64,000 bases of DNA from Hydractinia symbiolongicarpus (lineage: Eukaryota > Cnidaria > Hydrozoa > Anthoathecata > Hydractiniidae): positions 23,413,501-23,477,500 of the forward strand of contig NC_079881.1 in the NCBI RefSeq assembly GCF_029227915.1, written 5' to 3'. Each line of letters starts with the position of its first letter. Position 1 is the first letter of the stretch. Made by a program: the position numbers and the translations under genes. A model generated the notes under the pieces. It ran no database searches and had not been told where the DNA came from. It saw only the letters and a program-made list of their open reading frames with translations. Of the stretch, positions 22,863 to 36,659 are shown one piece after another.

Positions 22863-25097
22863 TTTGACCTTATAAATGTGATAAATGATGCAGTTTAACT
22901 ACAAGAAGTAACATGCTTCTTAATTTGACATGATTGCTGGAACTCAGCGATTACACTGAGCGCTGTGGTAGCGTTTTATTAAAGAATTAAGATAAATAAG
23001 CCATTTTTAACTGTGGCACCAATCCTAGCCGGTAGTTCGCGCTGAAGGAATAGAGACAGTTTCAAAAACTACATTTCATTGACTTTCTAACCTTGTCAGT
23101 CCGTTTGAGCTACAACGGTTGCGTCACATATTCGTACCAACATGTATTTAGCGATCGTATTGGGATATTACTAGGTTGCATCGCTTTTAACAGTGAAACG
23201 ATTGACTGTGGGACTTAATTGAACTGATTTTTGACTTTGACCTTATAAATGTGATAAGTGAGCCAGTTTGACTACAAGAAATAACATTCTTATTAATGTG
23301 ACATGATTGCTGGAACTCAGCGATTACACTGGGCGCTGTGCTAGCGTTTTCTTTGAAAATTAAGATAAATAAGTCTTTTTTTACTGTGCGACCAATCCTA
23401 GCCGTTTGTTCGCGCTGAAGAAATAGGAACAATTTCAGAGACTACACTTCATTGACTTTCTGGCGGTTTCAATCCGTTTGAGTTACAACAGTTGCGTCCC
23501 ATATTCGTACCAACATGTATTTAGCGATAGTTTTCGGATATTACTAGGTTGCATCGCTTTTAACAGTGAAACGATTGACTCTGGGACTTAATTGAACTGA
23601 TTATGGACTTTGACCTTATAAATGTTATAAGTGAGACAATTGGACTCCCAGAAATAACATTCTTCTTAACTTGACATGATTGTGGGAACTCAGCGATTAC
23701 ACTGGGCGCTGTGGTAGCGTTTTATTTAAAAATTAAGATAAATAAGTCTTTTTTTACTGCGGGACCAATCCTAGCCGTTAGTTCGCGCTAAAGAAATAGG
23801 AACAGTTCCAAAGACTACATTTTATTGACTTTCTAGCGGTATAAATCCGTTTGAGTTACAACGGTTGCGTCACATATTCGTACCAACATGTATTTAGCGA
23901 TAGTTTTCGGATATTACTAGGTCGCATCGCTTTTAACAGTGAAACGATTGACTGTGGGACTTAATTGAACTGATTTTGGACTTTGACCTTATAAATGTGA
24001 TAAATGAGGCAGTTTGACTACAAGAAGTACATTCTTCTTAATTTAACATGATTGCTGGAACTCAGCGATTACACTGGGCGCTGTGGTAGCGCTTCACTAC
24101 AACATTAAGATAAATAAGTCATTTTTAACTGTGGCACCAATCGTAGCCGGTAGTTTGCGCTGAAGAAACAGAGACAGTTTCTAAAACTACATTTTATTGA
24201 TTTTCTAACTTTGTCAATCCGTTTGAGTTACAACGGTTGCGTCACATATTCGTACCAACATGTATTTAGCGATAGTTTTCAGATATTACTAGGTTGCATC
24301 GCTTTTAACAGTGAAACGATTGACTCTGGGACTTAATTGAACTGATTTTGGACTTTGACCTTATAAATGTTATGAGTGAGACAATTGGACTCCAATAAAT
24401 AACATTCTTCTTAACTTGACATGATTGTGGGAACTCAGCGATTACACTGGACCCCGTGGTAGCGCTTCATTTAAAAATTTAGATAAATAAGTCATTCTTA
24501 CTGTGGCACTAATCCTAGCCGTTAGCGCGCGCTGAAGATATAGAGACAGTTTCAAAAAATCCATTTAATTGACTTTTCAACAGTGTCAATCCGTTTGAGT
24601 TACAACGGTTGCGTCACATATTCGTACCAACATGTATTTAGTCATTTTCTTCCGATATTACTAGGTTGCATCGCTTTTAACAGTGAAACGATTGACTGTG
24701 GGACTTAATTGAACTGATTTTGAACTGTGACCTTATAAATGTTATAAGTGAGACAATTGGACTCCAAGAAATAACATTCTTCTTAACTTGACATGATTGT
24801 GGGAACTCAGCGGTTACACTGGACCCCGTGATAGCGCTCCCTTTAGAAATGTAGATAAATAAGTCATTTTTACTATGGGACCAATCAGAGCCTTTAGTTC
24901 GCGCTGAAGAAATAGGAACAGTTCCAAAGACTACATTTCATTGACATTCTAGCGGTATAAATCCGTTTGAGATACAACGGTTGCGTCACATATTCGTACC
25001 AACATGTATTTAGCGATAATATTCGGATATAACTAGGTTGCATCGCTGTTAACAGTGAAACGATTGAATGTGGGACTTAATTGAACTGATTTTAGAC
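22863..25097 (+). repeat. Tandem duplication of 2,235 bp, copy 2
   Basis: This copy begins inside the unit at 22,795. That unit starts as the CGGATATAAC / GCTGTTAAC subtype and continues as the GATGCAGTTTAACTAC subtype, so it is the chimeric monomer expected at an unequal-crossover joint. The matching unit at 25,030 instead continues as its normal subtype (GACTTTGTCC, GAACTAACATT). Both share the private GATTGAATGTGGG just before the joint. Confidence 0.9.
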
Positions 25098-25402
25098 TTT
25101 GTCCTTATAAATGTGATAAATGAGGCAGTTTGACTACAAGAACTAACATTCTTCTTAATTTGACATGATTGCTGGAACTCAGTGATTACAATGGGCGCTG
25201 TGGTAGCGCTTTATTTAAAAATTAAGATAAATAAGTTATTTTTTACTGTGGGACCAATCCTAGCCGTTAGTTCGCGCTGAAGAAATAGAAACAGTTCCAA
25301 AGACTACATTTTATTGACTTTCTGGCGGTATAAATCCGTTTGAGTTACAACGGTTGCGTCACATATTCGTACCAACATGTATTTAGCGATCGTATTGGGA
25401 TA

Positions 25403-27703
25403 TTACTAGGTTGCTTCGTTTTTAAAAGTGAAACGATTGACTGTGGGACTTAATTGAACTGATTTTTGACTTTGACCTTATAAATGTGATAAATGAGGCA
25501 GTTTAACTACAAGAAGTAACATGCTTCTTAATTTGACATGATTGCTGGAACTCAGCGATTACATTGAGCGCTGTGGTAGCGTTTTATTAAAGAATTAAGA
25601 TAAATAAGCCATTTTTAACTGTGGCACCAATCCTAGCCGGTAGTTCGCGCTGAAGGAATAGAGACAGTTTAGAAAACTACATTTCATTGGTTTTCTAACC
25701 TTGTCAGTCCGTTTGAGCTACAACGGTTGCGTCACATATTCGTACCAAAATGTATTTAGCGATCGTATTGGGATATTACTAGGTTGCATCGCTTTTAACA
25801 GTGAAACGATTGACTGTGGGACTTAATTGAATTGATTTTTGACTTTGACCTTATAAATGTGATAAGTGAGCCAGTTTGACTACAAGAAATAACATTCTTA
25901 TTAATGTGACATGATTGCTGGAACTCAGCGATTACACTGGACGCTGTGCTAGCGTTTTCTTTGAAAATTAAGATAAATAAGTCTTTTTTTACGGTGCAAC
26001 CAATCCTAGCCGTTAGTTCGCGCTGAAGAAATAGGAACAATTTCAGAGACTACATTTCATTGACTTTCTGGCGGTTTCAATCCGTTTGAGTTACAACAGT
26101 TGCGTCCCATATTCGTACCAACATGTATTTAACGATAGTATTCGGATATTACTAGGTTGCATCGCTTTTAACAGTGAAACGATTGACTGTGGGACTTAAT
26201 TGAACTGATTTTGGACTTTGACCTTATAAATGTGATAAATGAGGCAGTTTGACTACAAGAAGTACATTCTTCTTAATTTAACATGAGTGCTGGAACTCAG
26301 CGATTACACTGGGCGCTGTGGTAGCGCTTCACTACAACATTAAGATAAATAAGTCATTTTTAACTGTGGCACCAATCGTAGCCGGTAGTTTGCGCTGAAG
26401 AAACAGAGACAGTTTCAAAAACTACATTTTATTGATTTTCTAACTTTGTCAATCCGTTTGAGTTACAACAGTTGCGTCACATATTCGTACCAACATGTAT
26501 TTAGCGATAGTTTTCAGATATTACTAGGTTGCATCGCTTTTAACAGTGAAACGATTGACTCTGGGACTTAATTGAACTGATTTTGGACTTTGACCTTATA
26601 AATGTTATGAGTGAGACAATTGGACTCCAATAAATAACATTCTTCTTAACTTGACATGATTGTGGGAACTCTGCGATTACACTGGACCCCGTGGTAGCGC
26701 TTCATTAAAAAATTTAGATAAATAAGTCATTCTTACTGTGGCACTAATCCTAGCCGTTAGCGCGCGCTGAAGATATAGAGACAGTTTCAAAGAATCCATT
26801 TAATTGACTTTTCAACAGTGTCAATCCGTTTGAGTTACAACGGTTGCGTCACATATTCGTACCAACATGTATTTAGCGATAGTATTCGGATATTACTAGG
26901 TTGCGTCGCTTTTAACAGTGAAACGATTGACTGTGGGACTTAATTGAACTGATTTTGGACTTTGACCTTATAAATGTGATAAATGAGGCAGTTTGACTAC
27001 AAGAAGTAATATTCTTCTTAATTTAACATGATTGCTGGAACTCAGCGATTACACTGGGCGCTGTGGTAGCCCTTTACTACAAAATTAAGATAAATAAGTC
27101 ATTTTTAACTGTGGCACCAATCCTAGCCGGTAGTTTGCGCTGAAGAAACAGAGACAGTTTCAAAAACTATATTTTATTGATTTTCTAACCTTGTCAATCC
27201 GTTTGAGTTACAACGGTTGCGTCACATATTCGTACCAACATGTATTTAGTCATTTTCTTCCGACATTACTAGGTTGCATCGCTTTTAACAGTGAAACGAT
27301 TGACTGTGGGACTTAATTGAACTGATTTTGAACTGTGACCTTATAAATGTTATAAGTGAGACAATTGGACTCCAAGAAATAACATTCTTCTTCTTGAATT
27401 TGACCTTATAAATGTGATAAGTGAGCCAGTTTGACTATAAGAAATAACATTCTTATTAATGTGACATGATTGCTGGAACTCAGCGATTACACTGGGCGCT
27501 GTGGTAGCGTTTTATTTAAAAATTAAGATAAATAATTCTTTTTTTACTGTGGGACCAATGCTAGCCGTTAGTTCGCACTGAAGAAATAGGAACAGTTCCA
27601 AAGACTACATTTTATTGACTTTCTAGCGGTATAAATCCGTTTGAGTTACAACGGTTGCGTCACATATTCGTACCAACATGTATTTAGCGATAGTTTTCGG
27701 ATA
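25403..27703 (+). repeat. Block homologous to 4,853–7,153
   Basis: Units start at 25,403, 25,776, 26,149, 26,521, 26,893 and 27,266. Compared with the earlier block, the counterpart of 5599 is missing and a GCGTCGC unit (26,893) has been added before the long 438-bp unit. The unit at 26,893 also resembles 29,566 and 33,664 (TAATATTCTTC, GTAGCCCTTTACTAC). Confidence 0.8.
27266..27703 (+). repeat. Second 438-bp long monomer
   Basis: It carries the same 65-bp duplication as 6716–7153: GACCTTATAAATG at 27,337 and again at 27,402, with the same joint (CTTCTTCTTGAATTTGACC, one base different). The shared joint means one event that was then copied about 20.5 kb along the array. Downstream this copy switches to GTGGTAGCGTTTTATTTAA, while the other keeps GTGCTAGCGTGTTCTTTG. 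Confidence 0.88.
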
Positions 27704-30700
27704 TTACTAGGTTGCATCGCTTTTAACAGTAAAACGATTGACTGTGGGACTTAATTGAACTGATTTTGGACTTTGACCTTATAAATGTGATAAATGAGGC
27801 AGTTTGACTACAAGAAGTAACATTCTCCTTAACTTGACATGATTGTGGAAACTCAGCGATTACACTGGACCCCGTGGTAGCGCTTCATTTAAAAATTTAG
27901 ATCAATAAGTCATTCTTACTGTGGGACCAATCCTAGCCGTTAGCGCGCGCTAAAGAAATAGAGACAGTTTCAAAAACTACATTTTATTGATTTTCTAACT
28001 TTGGGAATCCGTTTGAGTTACAACGGTTGCGTCACATATTCGTACCAACATGTATTTAGTGATTTTCTTCCGATATTACTAGGTTGCATCGCTTTTAACA
28101 GCGAAACGATTGACTCTGGGACTTCATTGAACTGATTTTTGACTTTGGCCTTATAAATGTGATAAGTGAGACAGTTTGACTACAAGAAATAACAATCTTC
28201 TTAACTTGACATGATTGTGGGAACTCAGCGATTACACTGGACCCCGTGGTAGCGCTCCATTTAAAAATTTAGATAAATAAGTCATTTCTACTGCGGAACC
28301 AATCCTAGCCGTTAGTTCGCGCAGAAGAAATAGGAACAGTTCCGAAGACTACATTTCATTGACATTCTAGCGGTATAAGTCCGTTTGAGTTACAACGGTT
28401 GCGTTACATATTCGTACCAACATGTACTTAGCGATAGTATTCGGATATTACTAGGTTGCATCGCCTTTAACAGTGAAACGATTGACTGTGGGACTTAATT
28501 GAACTGATTTTGGACTTTGACCTTATAAATGTGATAAATGAGGCAGTTTAACTACAAGACGTAACATGCTTCTTAATTTGACATGATTGCTGGAACTCAG
28601 CGATTACACTGAGCGCTGTGGTAGCGTTTTATTAAAGAATTAAGATAAATAAGCCATTTTTAACTGTGGCACCAATCCTAGCCGGTAGTTCGCGCTGAAG
28701 GAATAGAGACAGTTTCAAAAACTACATTTCATTGATTTTCTAACCTTGTCAGTCCGTTTGAGCTACAACGGTTGCGTCACATATTCGTACCAACATGTAT
28801 TTAGCGATCGTATTGGGATATTGCTAGGTTGCATCGCTTTTAACAGTGATACGATTGACTGTGGGACTTAATTGAACTGATTTTTGACTTTGACCTTATA
28901 AATGTGATAAGTGAGCCAGTTTCACTACAAGAAATAACATTCTTATTAATGTGACATGATTGCTGGAACTCAGCGATTACACTGGGCGCTGTGGTAGCGC
29001 TTCACTACAACATTAAGATAAATAAGTCATTTTTAACTGTGGCACCAATCGTAGCCGGTAGTTTGCGCTGAAGAAACAGAGACAGTTTCAAAAACTACAT
29101 TTTATTGATTTTCTAACTTTGTCAATCCGTTTGAGTTACAACGGTTGCGTCACATATTCGTACCAACATGTATTTAGCGATAGTTTTCAGATATTACTAG
29201 GTTGCATCGCTTTTAACAGTGAAACGATTGACTCTGGGACTTAATTGAACTGATTTTGGATTTTGACCTTATAAATGTTATGAGTGAGACAATTGGACTC
29301 CCATAAATAACATTCTTCTTAACTTGACATGATTGTGGGAACTCAGCGATTACACTGGACCCCGTGGTAGCGCTTCATTTAAAAATTTAGATAAATAAGT
29401 CATTCTTACTGTGGCACTAATCCTAGCCGTTAGTGCGCGCTGAAGATATAGAGACAGTTTCAAAAAATCCATTTAATTGACTTTTCAACAGTGTCAATCC
29501 GTTTGAGTTACAACGGTTGCGTCACATATTCGTACCAACATGTATTTAGCGATAGTATTCGGATATTACTAGGTTGCGTCGCTTTTAGCAGTGAAACGAT
29601 TGACTGTGGGACTTAATTGAACTGATTTTGGACTTTGACCTTATAAATGTGATAAATGAGGCAGTTTGACTACAAGAAGTAATATTCTTCTTAATTTAAC
29701 ATGATTGCTGGAACTCAGCGATTACACTGGGCGCTGTGGTAGCCCTTTACTACAAATTAAGATAAATAAGTCAATTTTAACTGTGGCACCAATCCTAGCC
29801 GGTAGTTTGCGCTGAAGAAACAGAGACAGTTTCAAAAACTATATTTTATTGATTTTCTAACCTTGTCAATCCGTTTGAGTTACAACGGTTGCGTCACATA
29901 TTCGTACCAACATGTATTTAGTCATTTTCTTCCGATATTACTAGGTTGCATCGCTTTTAACAGTGAAACGATTGACTGTGGGACTTAATTGAACTGATTT
30001 TGAACTGTGACCTTATAAATGTTATAAGTGAGACAATTGGACTCCAAGAAATAACATTCTTCTTAACTTGACATGATTGTGGGAACTCAGCGGTTACACT
30101 GGACCCCGTGGTAGCGCTCCATTTAGAAATGTAGATAAATAAGTCATTTTTACTATGGGACCAATCAGAGCCGTTAGTTCGCGCTGAAGAAATAGGAACA
30201 GTTCCAAAGACTACATTTCATTGACATTCTAGCGGTATAAATCCGTTTGAGATACAACGGTTGCGTCACATATTCGTACCAACATGTATTTAGCGATAAT
30301 ATTCGGATATAACTAGGTTGCATCGCTGTTAACAGTGAAACGATTGACTGTGGGACTTAATTGAACTGATTTTAGACTTTGTCCTTATAAATGTGATAAA
30401 TGAGGCAGTTTGACTACAAGAACTAACATTCTTCTTAATTTGACATGATTGCTGGAACTCAGTGATTACAATGGGCGCTGTGGTAGCGCTTTATTTAAAA
30501 ATTAAGATAAATAAGTCATTTTTTACTGTGCGACCAATCCTAGCCGTTAGTTCGCGCTGAAGAAATAGGAACAATTTCAAAGACTACATTTCATTGACTT
30601 TCTGGCGGTTTCAATCCGTTTGAGTTACAACAGTTGCGTCCCATATTCGTACCAACATGTATTTAGCGATAGTATTCGGATATTACTAGGTTGCATCCCT

Positions 30701-33700
30701 TTTAACAGTGAAACGTTTGACTGTGGGACTTAATTGAACTGACTTTGGACTATGACCTTATAAATGTGATAAGTGAGCCAGTTTGACTACAAGAAATAAC
30801 ATTCTTATTAATCTGACATGATTGCTGAAACTCAGCGATTACTGTGGGTGCTGTGCTAGCGTTTTCTTTAAAAATTAAGATAAATAAGTCTTTTTTTACT
30901 GTGGGACCAATCCTAGCTGTTCGTTCGCGCTGAAGAAATAGAGACAGTTTCAAAAACTGTATTTCATTGACTGTCTAACGGCGTCAATTCGTTTGAATTA
31001 CAACGGTTGCGTCACATATTCGTACCAACATGTATTTAGTGATTTTCTTCCGATATTACTAGGTTGCATCGCTTTTAACAGTGAAACGATTGACTCTGGG
31101 GCTTAATTGAACTGATTTTGAACTGTGACCTTATAAATGTTATAAGTGAGACAATTGGACTCCCAGAAATAACATTCTTCTTAACTTCACATGATTGTGG
31201 GAACTCAGCGATTACACTGGGCGCTGTGGTAGCGTTTTATTTAAAAATTAAGATAAATAAGTCTTTTTTTACTGTGGGACCAATCCTAGCCGGTAGTTTG
31301 CGCTGAAGAAACAGAGACAGTTTCAAAAACTATATTTTATTGATTTTCTAACCTTGTCAATCCGTTTGAGTTAAAACGGTTGCGTCACATATTCGTACCA
31401 AAATGTATTTAGTCATTTTCTTCCGATATTACTAGGTTGCATCGCTTTTAACAGTGAAACGATTGACTGTGGGACTTAATTGAACTGATTTTGAACGGTG
31501 ACCTTATAAATGTTATAAGTAAGACAATTGGACTCCAAGAAATAACATTCTTCTTAACTTGACATGATTGTGTGAACTCAGCGGTTACACTGGACCCCGT
31601 GGTAGCGCTCCATTTAGAAATGTAGATAAATAAGTCATTTTTACTGTGGGACCAATCATAGCCGTTAGTTCGCGCTGAAGAAATAGGAACAGTTCCAAAG
31701 ACTACATTTCATTGACATTCTAGTGGTATAAATCCGTTTGAGATACAACGGTTGCGTCACATATTCGTACCAACATGTATTTAGCGATAGTATTCGGATA
31801 TAACTAGGTTGCATCGCTTTTAACAGTGAAACGATTGACTGTGGGATTTAATTGAACTGATTTTAGACTTTGTCCTTATAAATGTGATAAATGAGGCAGT
31901 TTGACTACAAGAAGTAATATTCTTCTTAATTTGACATGATTGCTGGAACTCAGTGATTACAATGGGCGCTGTGGTAGCGCTTTATTTAAAAATTAAGATA
32001 ATAAAGTCATTTTTTACTGTGGGACCAATCCTAGCCGGTAGTTTGCGCTGAAGAAACAGAGACAGTTTCAAAAACTACATTTTATTGATTTTCTAACTTT
32101 GTCAATCCGTTTGAGTTACAACGGTTGCGTCACATATTCGTACCAACATGTATTTAGCGATAGTTTTCAGATATTACTAGGTTGCATCGCTTTTAACAGT
32201 GAAACGATTGACTCTGGGACTTAATTGAACTGACTTTGGACTTTGACCTTATAAATGTTATGAGTGAGACAATTGGACTCCAATAAATAACATTCTTCTT
32301 AACTTGACATGATTGTGGGAACTCAGCGATTACACTGGACCCCGTGGTAGCGCTTCATTTAAAAATTTAGATAAATAAGTCATTCTTACTGTGGCACTAA
32401 TCCTAGCCGTTAGCGCGCGCTGAAGATAGAGAGACAGTTTCAAAAAATCCATTTAATTGACTTTTCAACAGTGTCAATCCGTTTGAGTTACAACGGTTGC
32501 GTCACATATTCGTACCAACATGTATTTAGCGATCGTATTGGGATATTACTAGGTTGCTTCGTTTTTAAAAGTGAAACGATTGACTGTGGGACTTAATTGA
32601 ACTGATTTTTGACTTTGACCTTATAAATGTGATAAGTGAGCCAGTTTGACTATAAGAAATAACATTCTTATTAATGTGACATGATTGCTGGAACTCAGCG
32701 ATTACACTGGGCGCTGTGCTAGCGTTTTCTTTGAAAATTAAGATAAATAAGTCTTTTTTTACTGTGCGACCAATCCTAGCCGTTAGTTCGCGCTGAAGAA
32801 ATAGGAACAATTTCAAAGACTACATTTCATTGACTTTCTGGCGGTTTCAATCCGTTTGAGTTACAAAAGTTGCGTCGAATATTCGTACCAACATGTATTT
32901 AGCGATAGTATTCGGATATTACTAGGTTGCATCCCTTTTAACAGTGAAACGCTTGACTGTGGGACTTAATTGAACTGATTTTGGACTTTGACCTTATAAA
33001 TGTGATAAATGAGCTAGTTTGACTGCAAGAAATAACATTGTTATTAATCTGACATGATTGCTGAAACTCAGCGATTACTGTGGGCGCTGTGCTAGCGTTT
33101 TCTTTAAAAATTAAGATAAATAAGTCTTTTTTTACTGTGGGACCAATCCTAGCCGGTAGTTTGCGCTGAAGAAACAGAGACAGTTTCAAAAACTACATTT
33201 TATTGATTTTCTAACTTTGTCAATCCGTTTGAGTTACAACGGTTGCGTCACATATTCGTACCAACATGTATTTAGCGATAGTTTTCAGATATTACTAGGT
33301 TGCATCGCTTTTAACAGTGAAACGATTGACTCTGGGACTTAATTGAACTGATTTTGGACTTTGACCTTATAAATGTTATGAGTGAGACAATTGGTCTCCA
33401 ATAAATAACATTCTTCTTAACTTGACATTATTGTGGGAACTCAGCGATTACACTGGACCCCGTGGTAGCGCTTCATTTAAAAATTTAGATAAATAAGTCA
33501 TTCTTACTGTGGCACTAATCCTAGCCGTTAGCGCGCGCTGAAGATATAGAGACAGTTTCAAAAAATCCATTTAATTGACTTTTCAACAGTGTCAATCCGT
33601 TTGAGTTACAACGGTTGCGTCACATATTCGTACCAACATGTATTTAGCAATAGTATTCGGATATTTCTAGGTTGCGTCGCTTTTAACAGTGAAACGATTG

Positions 33701-36659
33701 ACTGTGGGACTTAATTAAACTGATTTTGGACTTTGACCTTATAAATGTGATAAATGAGGCAGTTTGACTACAAGAAGTAATATTCTTCTTAATTTAACAT
33801 GATTGCTGGAACTCAGCGATTACACTGGGCGCTGTGGTAGCCCTTTACTACAAAATTAAGATAAATAAGTCATTTTTAACTGTGGCACTAACTCTAGCTG
33901 GTAGTTTAGGCTGAAGAAACAGAGACAGTTTCAAAAACTATATTTTATTGATTTTCTAACCTTGTCAATCCGTTTGAGTTACAACGGTTGCGTCCCATAT
34001 TCGTACCAACATGTATTTAGCGTTAGTTTTCGGATATTGCTAGGTTGCATCGCTTTTAACAGTAAAACGATTGACTGTGGGACTTAATTGAACTGATTTT
34101 GAACGGTTACCTTATAAATGTTATAAGTAAGACAATTGGACTCCAAGAAATAACATTCTTCTTAACTTGACATGATTGTGTAAACTCAGCGGTTACACTG
34201 GACCCCGTGGTAGCGCTCCATTTAGAAATGTAGATAAATAAGTCATTTTTACTGTGGGACCAATCATAGCCGTTAGTTCGCGCTGAAGAAATAGGAACAG
34301 TTCCAAAGACTACATTTCATTGACATTCTAGTGGTATAAATCCGTTTGAGATACAACGGTTGCGTCACATATTCGTACCAACATGTATTTAGCGATAGTA
34401 TTCGGATATAACTAGGTTGCATCGCTTTTAACAGTGAAACGATTGACTGTGGGACTTAATTGAACTGATTTTAGACTTTGTCCTTATAAATGTGATAAAT
34501 GAGGCAGTTTGACTACAAGAAGTAACATTCTTCTTAACTTGACATGATTGTGGGAACTCAGCGATTACACCGGACCCCGTGGTAGCGCTTCATTTAAAAA
34601 TTTAGATAAATAAGTCATATTTACTGTGGGACCAATCCTAGCCGTTATCGCGCGGTGAAGATATAGAGCCAGTTTCAAAAACTCCATTCCATTGACTTTC
34701 TAACGGTATAAATCCGTTTGAGTTACAACGGTTGCGTCACATATTCATACCAACATGTATTTAGCGATAGTATTCGGATATTACTAGGTTGCATCGCTTT
34801 TAACAGTGAAACGTTTGACTGTGGGACTTAATTGAACTGACTTTGGACTATGACCTTATAAATGTGATAAGTGAGCCAGTTTGACTACAAGAAATAACAT
34901 TCTTATTAATCTGACATGATTGCTGAAACTCAGCGATTACTGTGGGCGCTGTGCTAGCGTTTTCTTTTAAAATTAAGATAAATAAGTCTTTTTTAACTGT
35001 GGGACCAATCCTAGCTGTTAGTTCGCGCTGAAGAAATAGAGACAGTTTCAAAAACTATATTTCATTGACTGTCTAACGGTGTCAATCCGTTTGAGTTACA
35101 ACGGTTGCGTCACATATTCGTACCAACATGTATTTAGTGATTTTCTTCCGATATTACTAGGTTGCATCGCTTTTAACAGTGAAACGATTGACTCTGGGAC
35201 TTAATTGAACTGATTATGGACTTTGACCTTATAAATGTTATAAGTGAGACAATTGGACTCAAAGAAATAACATTCCTCTTAACTTGACATGATTGTGGGA
35301 ACTCAGCCATTACACTGGGCCCTGTGGTAGCGTTTTATTTAAAAATTAGGATAAATAAGTCTTATTTTACTGTGGGACTAATCCTAGCCGTTAGTTTGCG
35401 CTGAAGAATTAGGAACAGTTCCAAAGACTACATTTTATTGACTTTCTAGCAGTATAAATCCGTTTAAGTTATAACGGTTGCGTCACATATTCGTACCAAC
35501 ATGTATTTAGCGATAGTTTTCAGATATTACTAGGTTGCATCGCTTTTAACAGTGAAACGATTGACTCTGGGACTTAATTGAACTGACTTTGGACTTTGAC
35601 CTTATAAATGTTATGAGTGAGACAATTGGACTCCAATAAATAACATTCTTCTTAACTTGACATGATTGTGGGAACTCAGCGATTACACTGGACCCCGTGG
35701 TAGCGCTTCATTTAAAAATTTAGATAAATAAGTCATTCTTACTGTGGCACTAATCCTAGCCGTTAGCGTGCGCTGAAGATAGAGAGACAGTTTCAAAAAA
35801 TCCATTTAATTGACTTTTCAACAGTGTCAATCCGTTTGAGTTACAACGGTTGCGTCACATATTCGTACCAAAATGTATTTAGCGATCGTATTGGGATATT
35901 ACTAGGTTGCTTCGTTTTTAAAAGTGAAACGATTGACTGTGGGACTTAATTGAACTGATTTTTGACTTTGACCTTATAAATGTGATAAGTGAGCCAGTTT
36001 GACTATAAGAAATAACATTCTTATTAATGTGACATGATTGCTGGAACTCAGCGATTACACTGGGCGCTGTGCTAGCGTTTTCTTTGAAAATTAAGATAAA
36101 CAAGTCTTTTTTTACTGTGCGACCAATCCTAGCCGTTAGTTCGCGCTGAAGAAATAGGAACAATTTCAAAGAGTACATTTCATTGACTTTCTGGCGGTTT
36201 CAATCCGTTTGAGTTACAACAGTTGCGTCCCATATTCGTACCAACATGTATTTAGCGATAGTATTCGGATATTACTAGGTTGCATCCCTTTTAACAGTGA
36301 AACGTTTGACTGTGGGACTTAATTGAACTGACTTTGGACTATGACCTTATAAATGTGATAAGTGAGCCAGTTTGACTACAAGAAGTAACATTCTTCTTAA
36401 TTTGACATGATTGCTGGAACTCAGTGATTACAATGGGCGCTGTGGTAGCGCTTTATTTAAAAATTAAGATAAATAAGTCATTTTTTACTGTGGGACCAAT
36501 CCTAGCCGGTAGTTTGCGCTGAAGAAACAGAGACAGTTTCAAAAACTATATTTTATTGATTTTCTAACCTTGTCAATCCGTTTGAGTTACAACGGTTGCG
36601 TCCCATATTCGTACCAACATGTATTTAGCGTTAGTATTCGGATATTGCTAGGTTGCATC
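27704..36659 (+). repeat. Mosaic part of region A
   Basis: Units start at 27,704, 28,076, 28,448, 28,821, 29,194, 29,566, 29,938, 30,310, 30,683, 31,056, 31,429, 31,801, 32,174, 32,546, 32,919, 33,292, 33,664, 34,037, 34,409, 34,781, 35,154, 35,527, 35,899, 36,272 and 36,645. Local pairs: about 29,000–29,930 with 33,098–34,030 (offset 4,098), and 32,120–32,950 with 35,473–36,303 (offset 3,353; shared GAAGATAGAGAGACAG). The pair CAGCGGTTACACTGG plus CGGATATAAC occurs at 31,429, 34,037, 36,645 and 37,761. No gene or foreign insertion is seen. Confidence 0.8.

Noticed and set aside
31118-31306. Plus-strand 62-codon open frame
   Set aside because: It is a single chance frame on the other strand of one monomer subtype; the equivalent frame is closed in nearly all other units.
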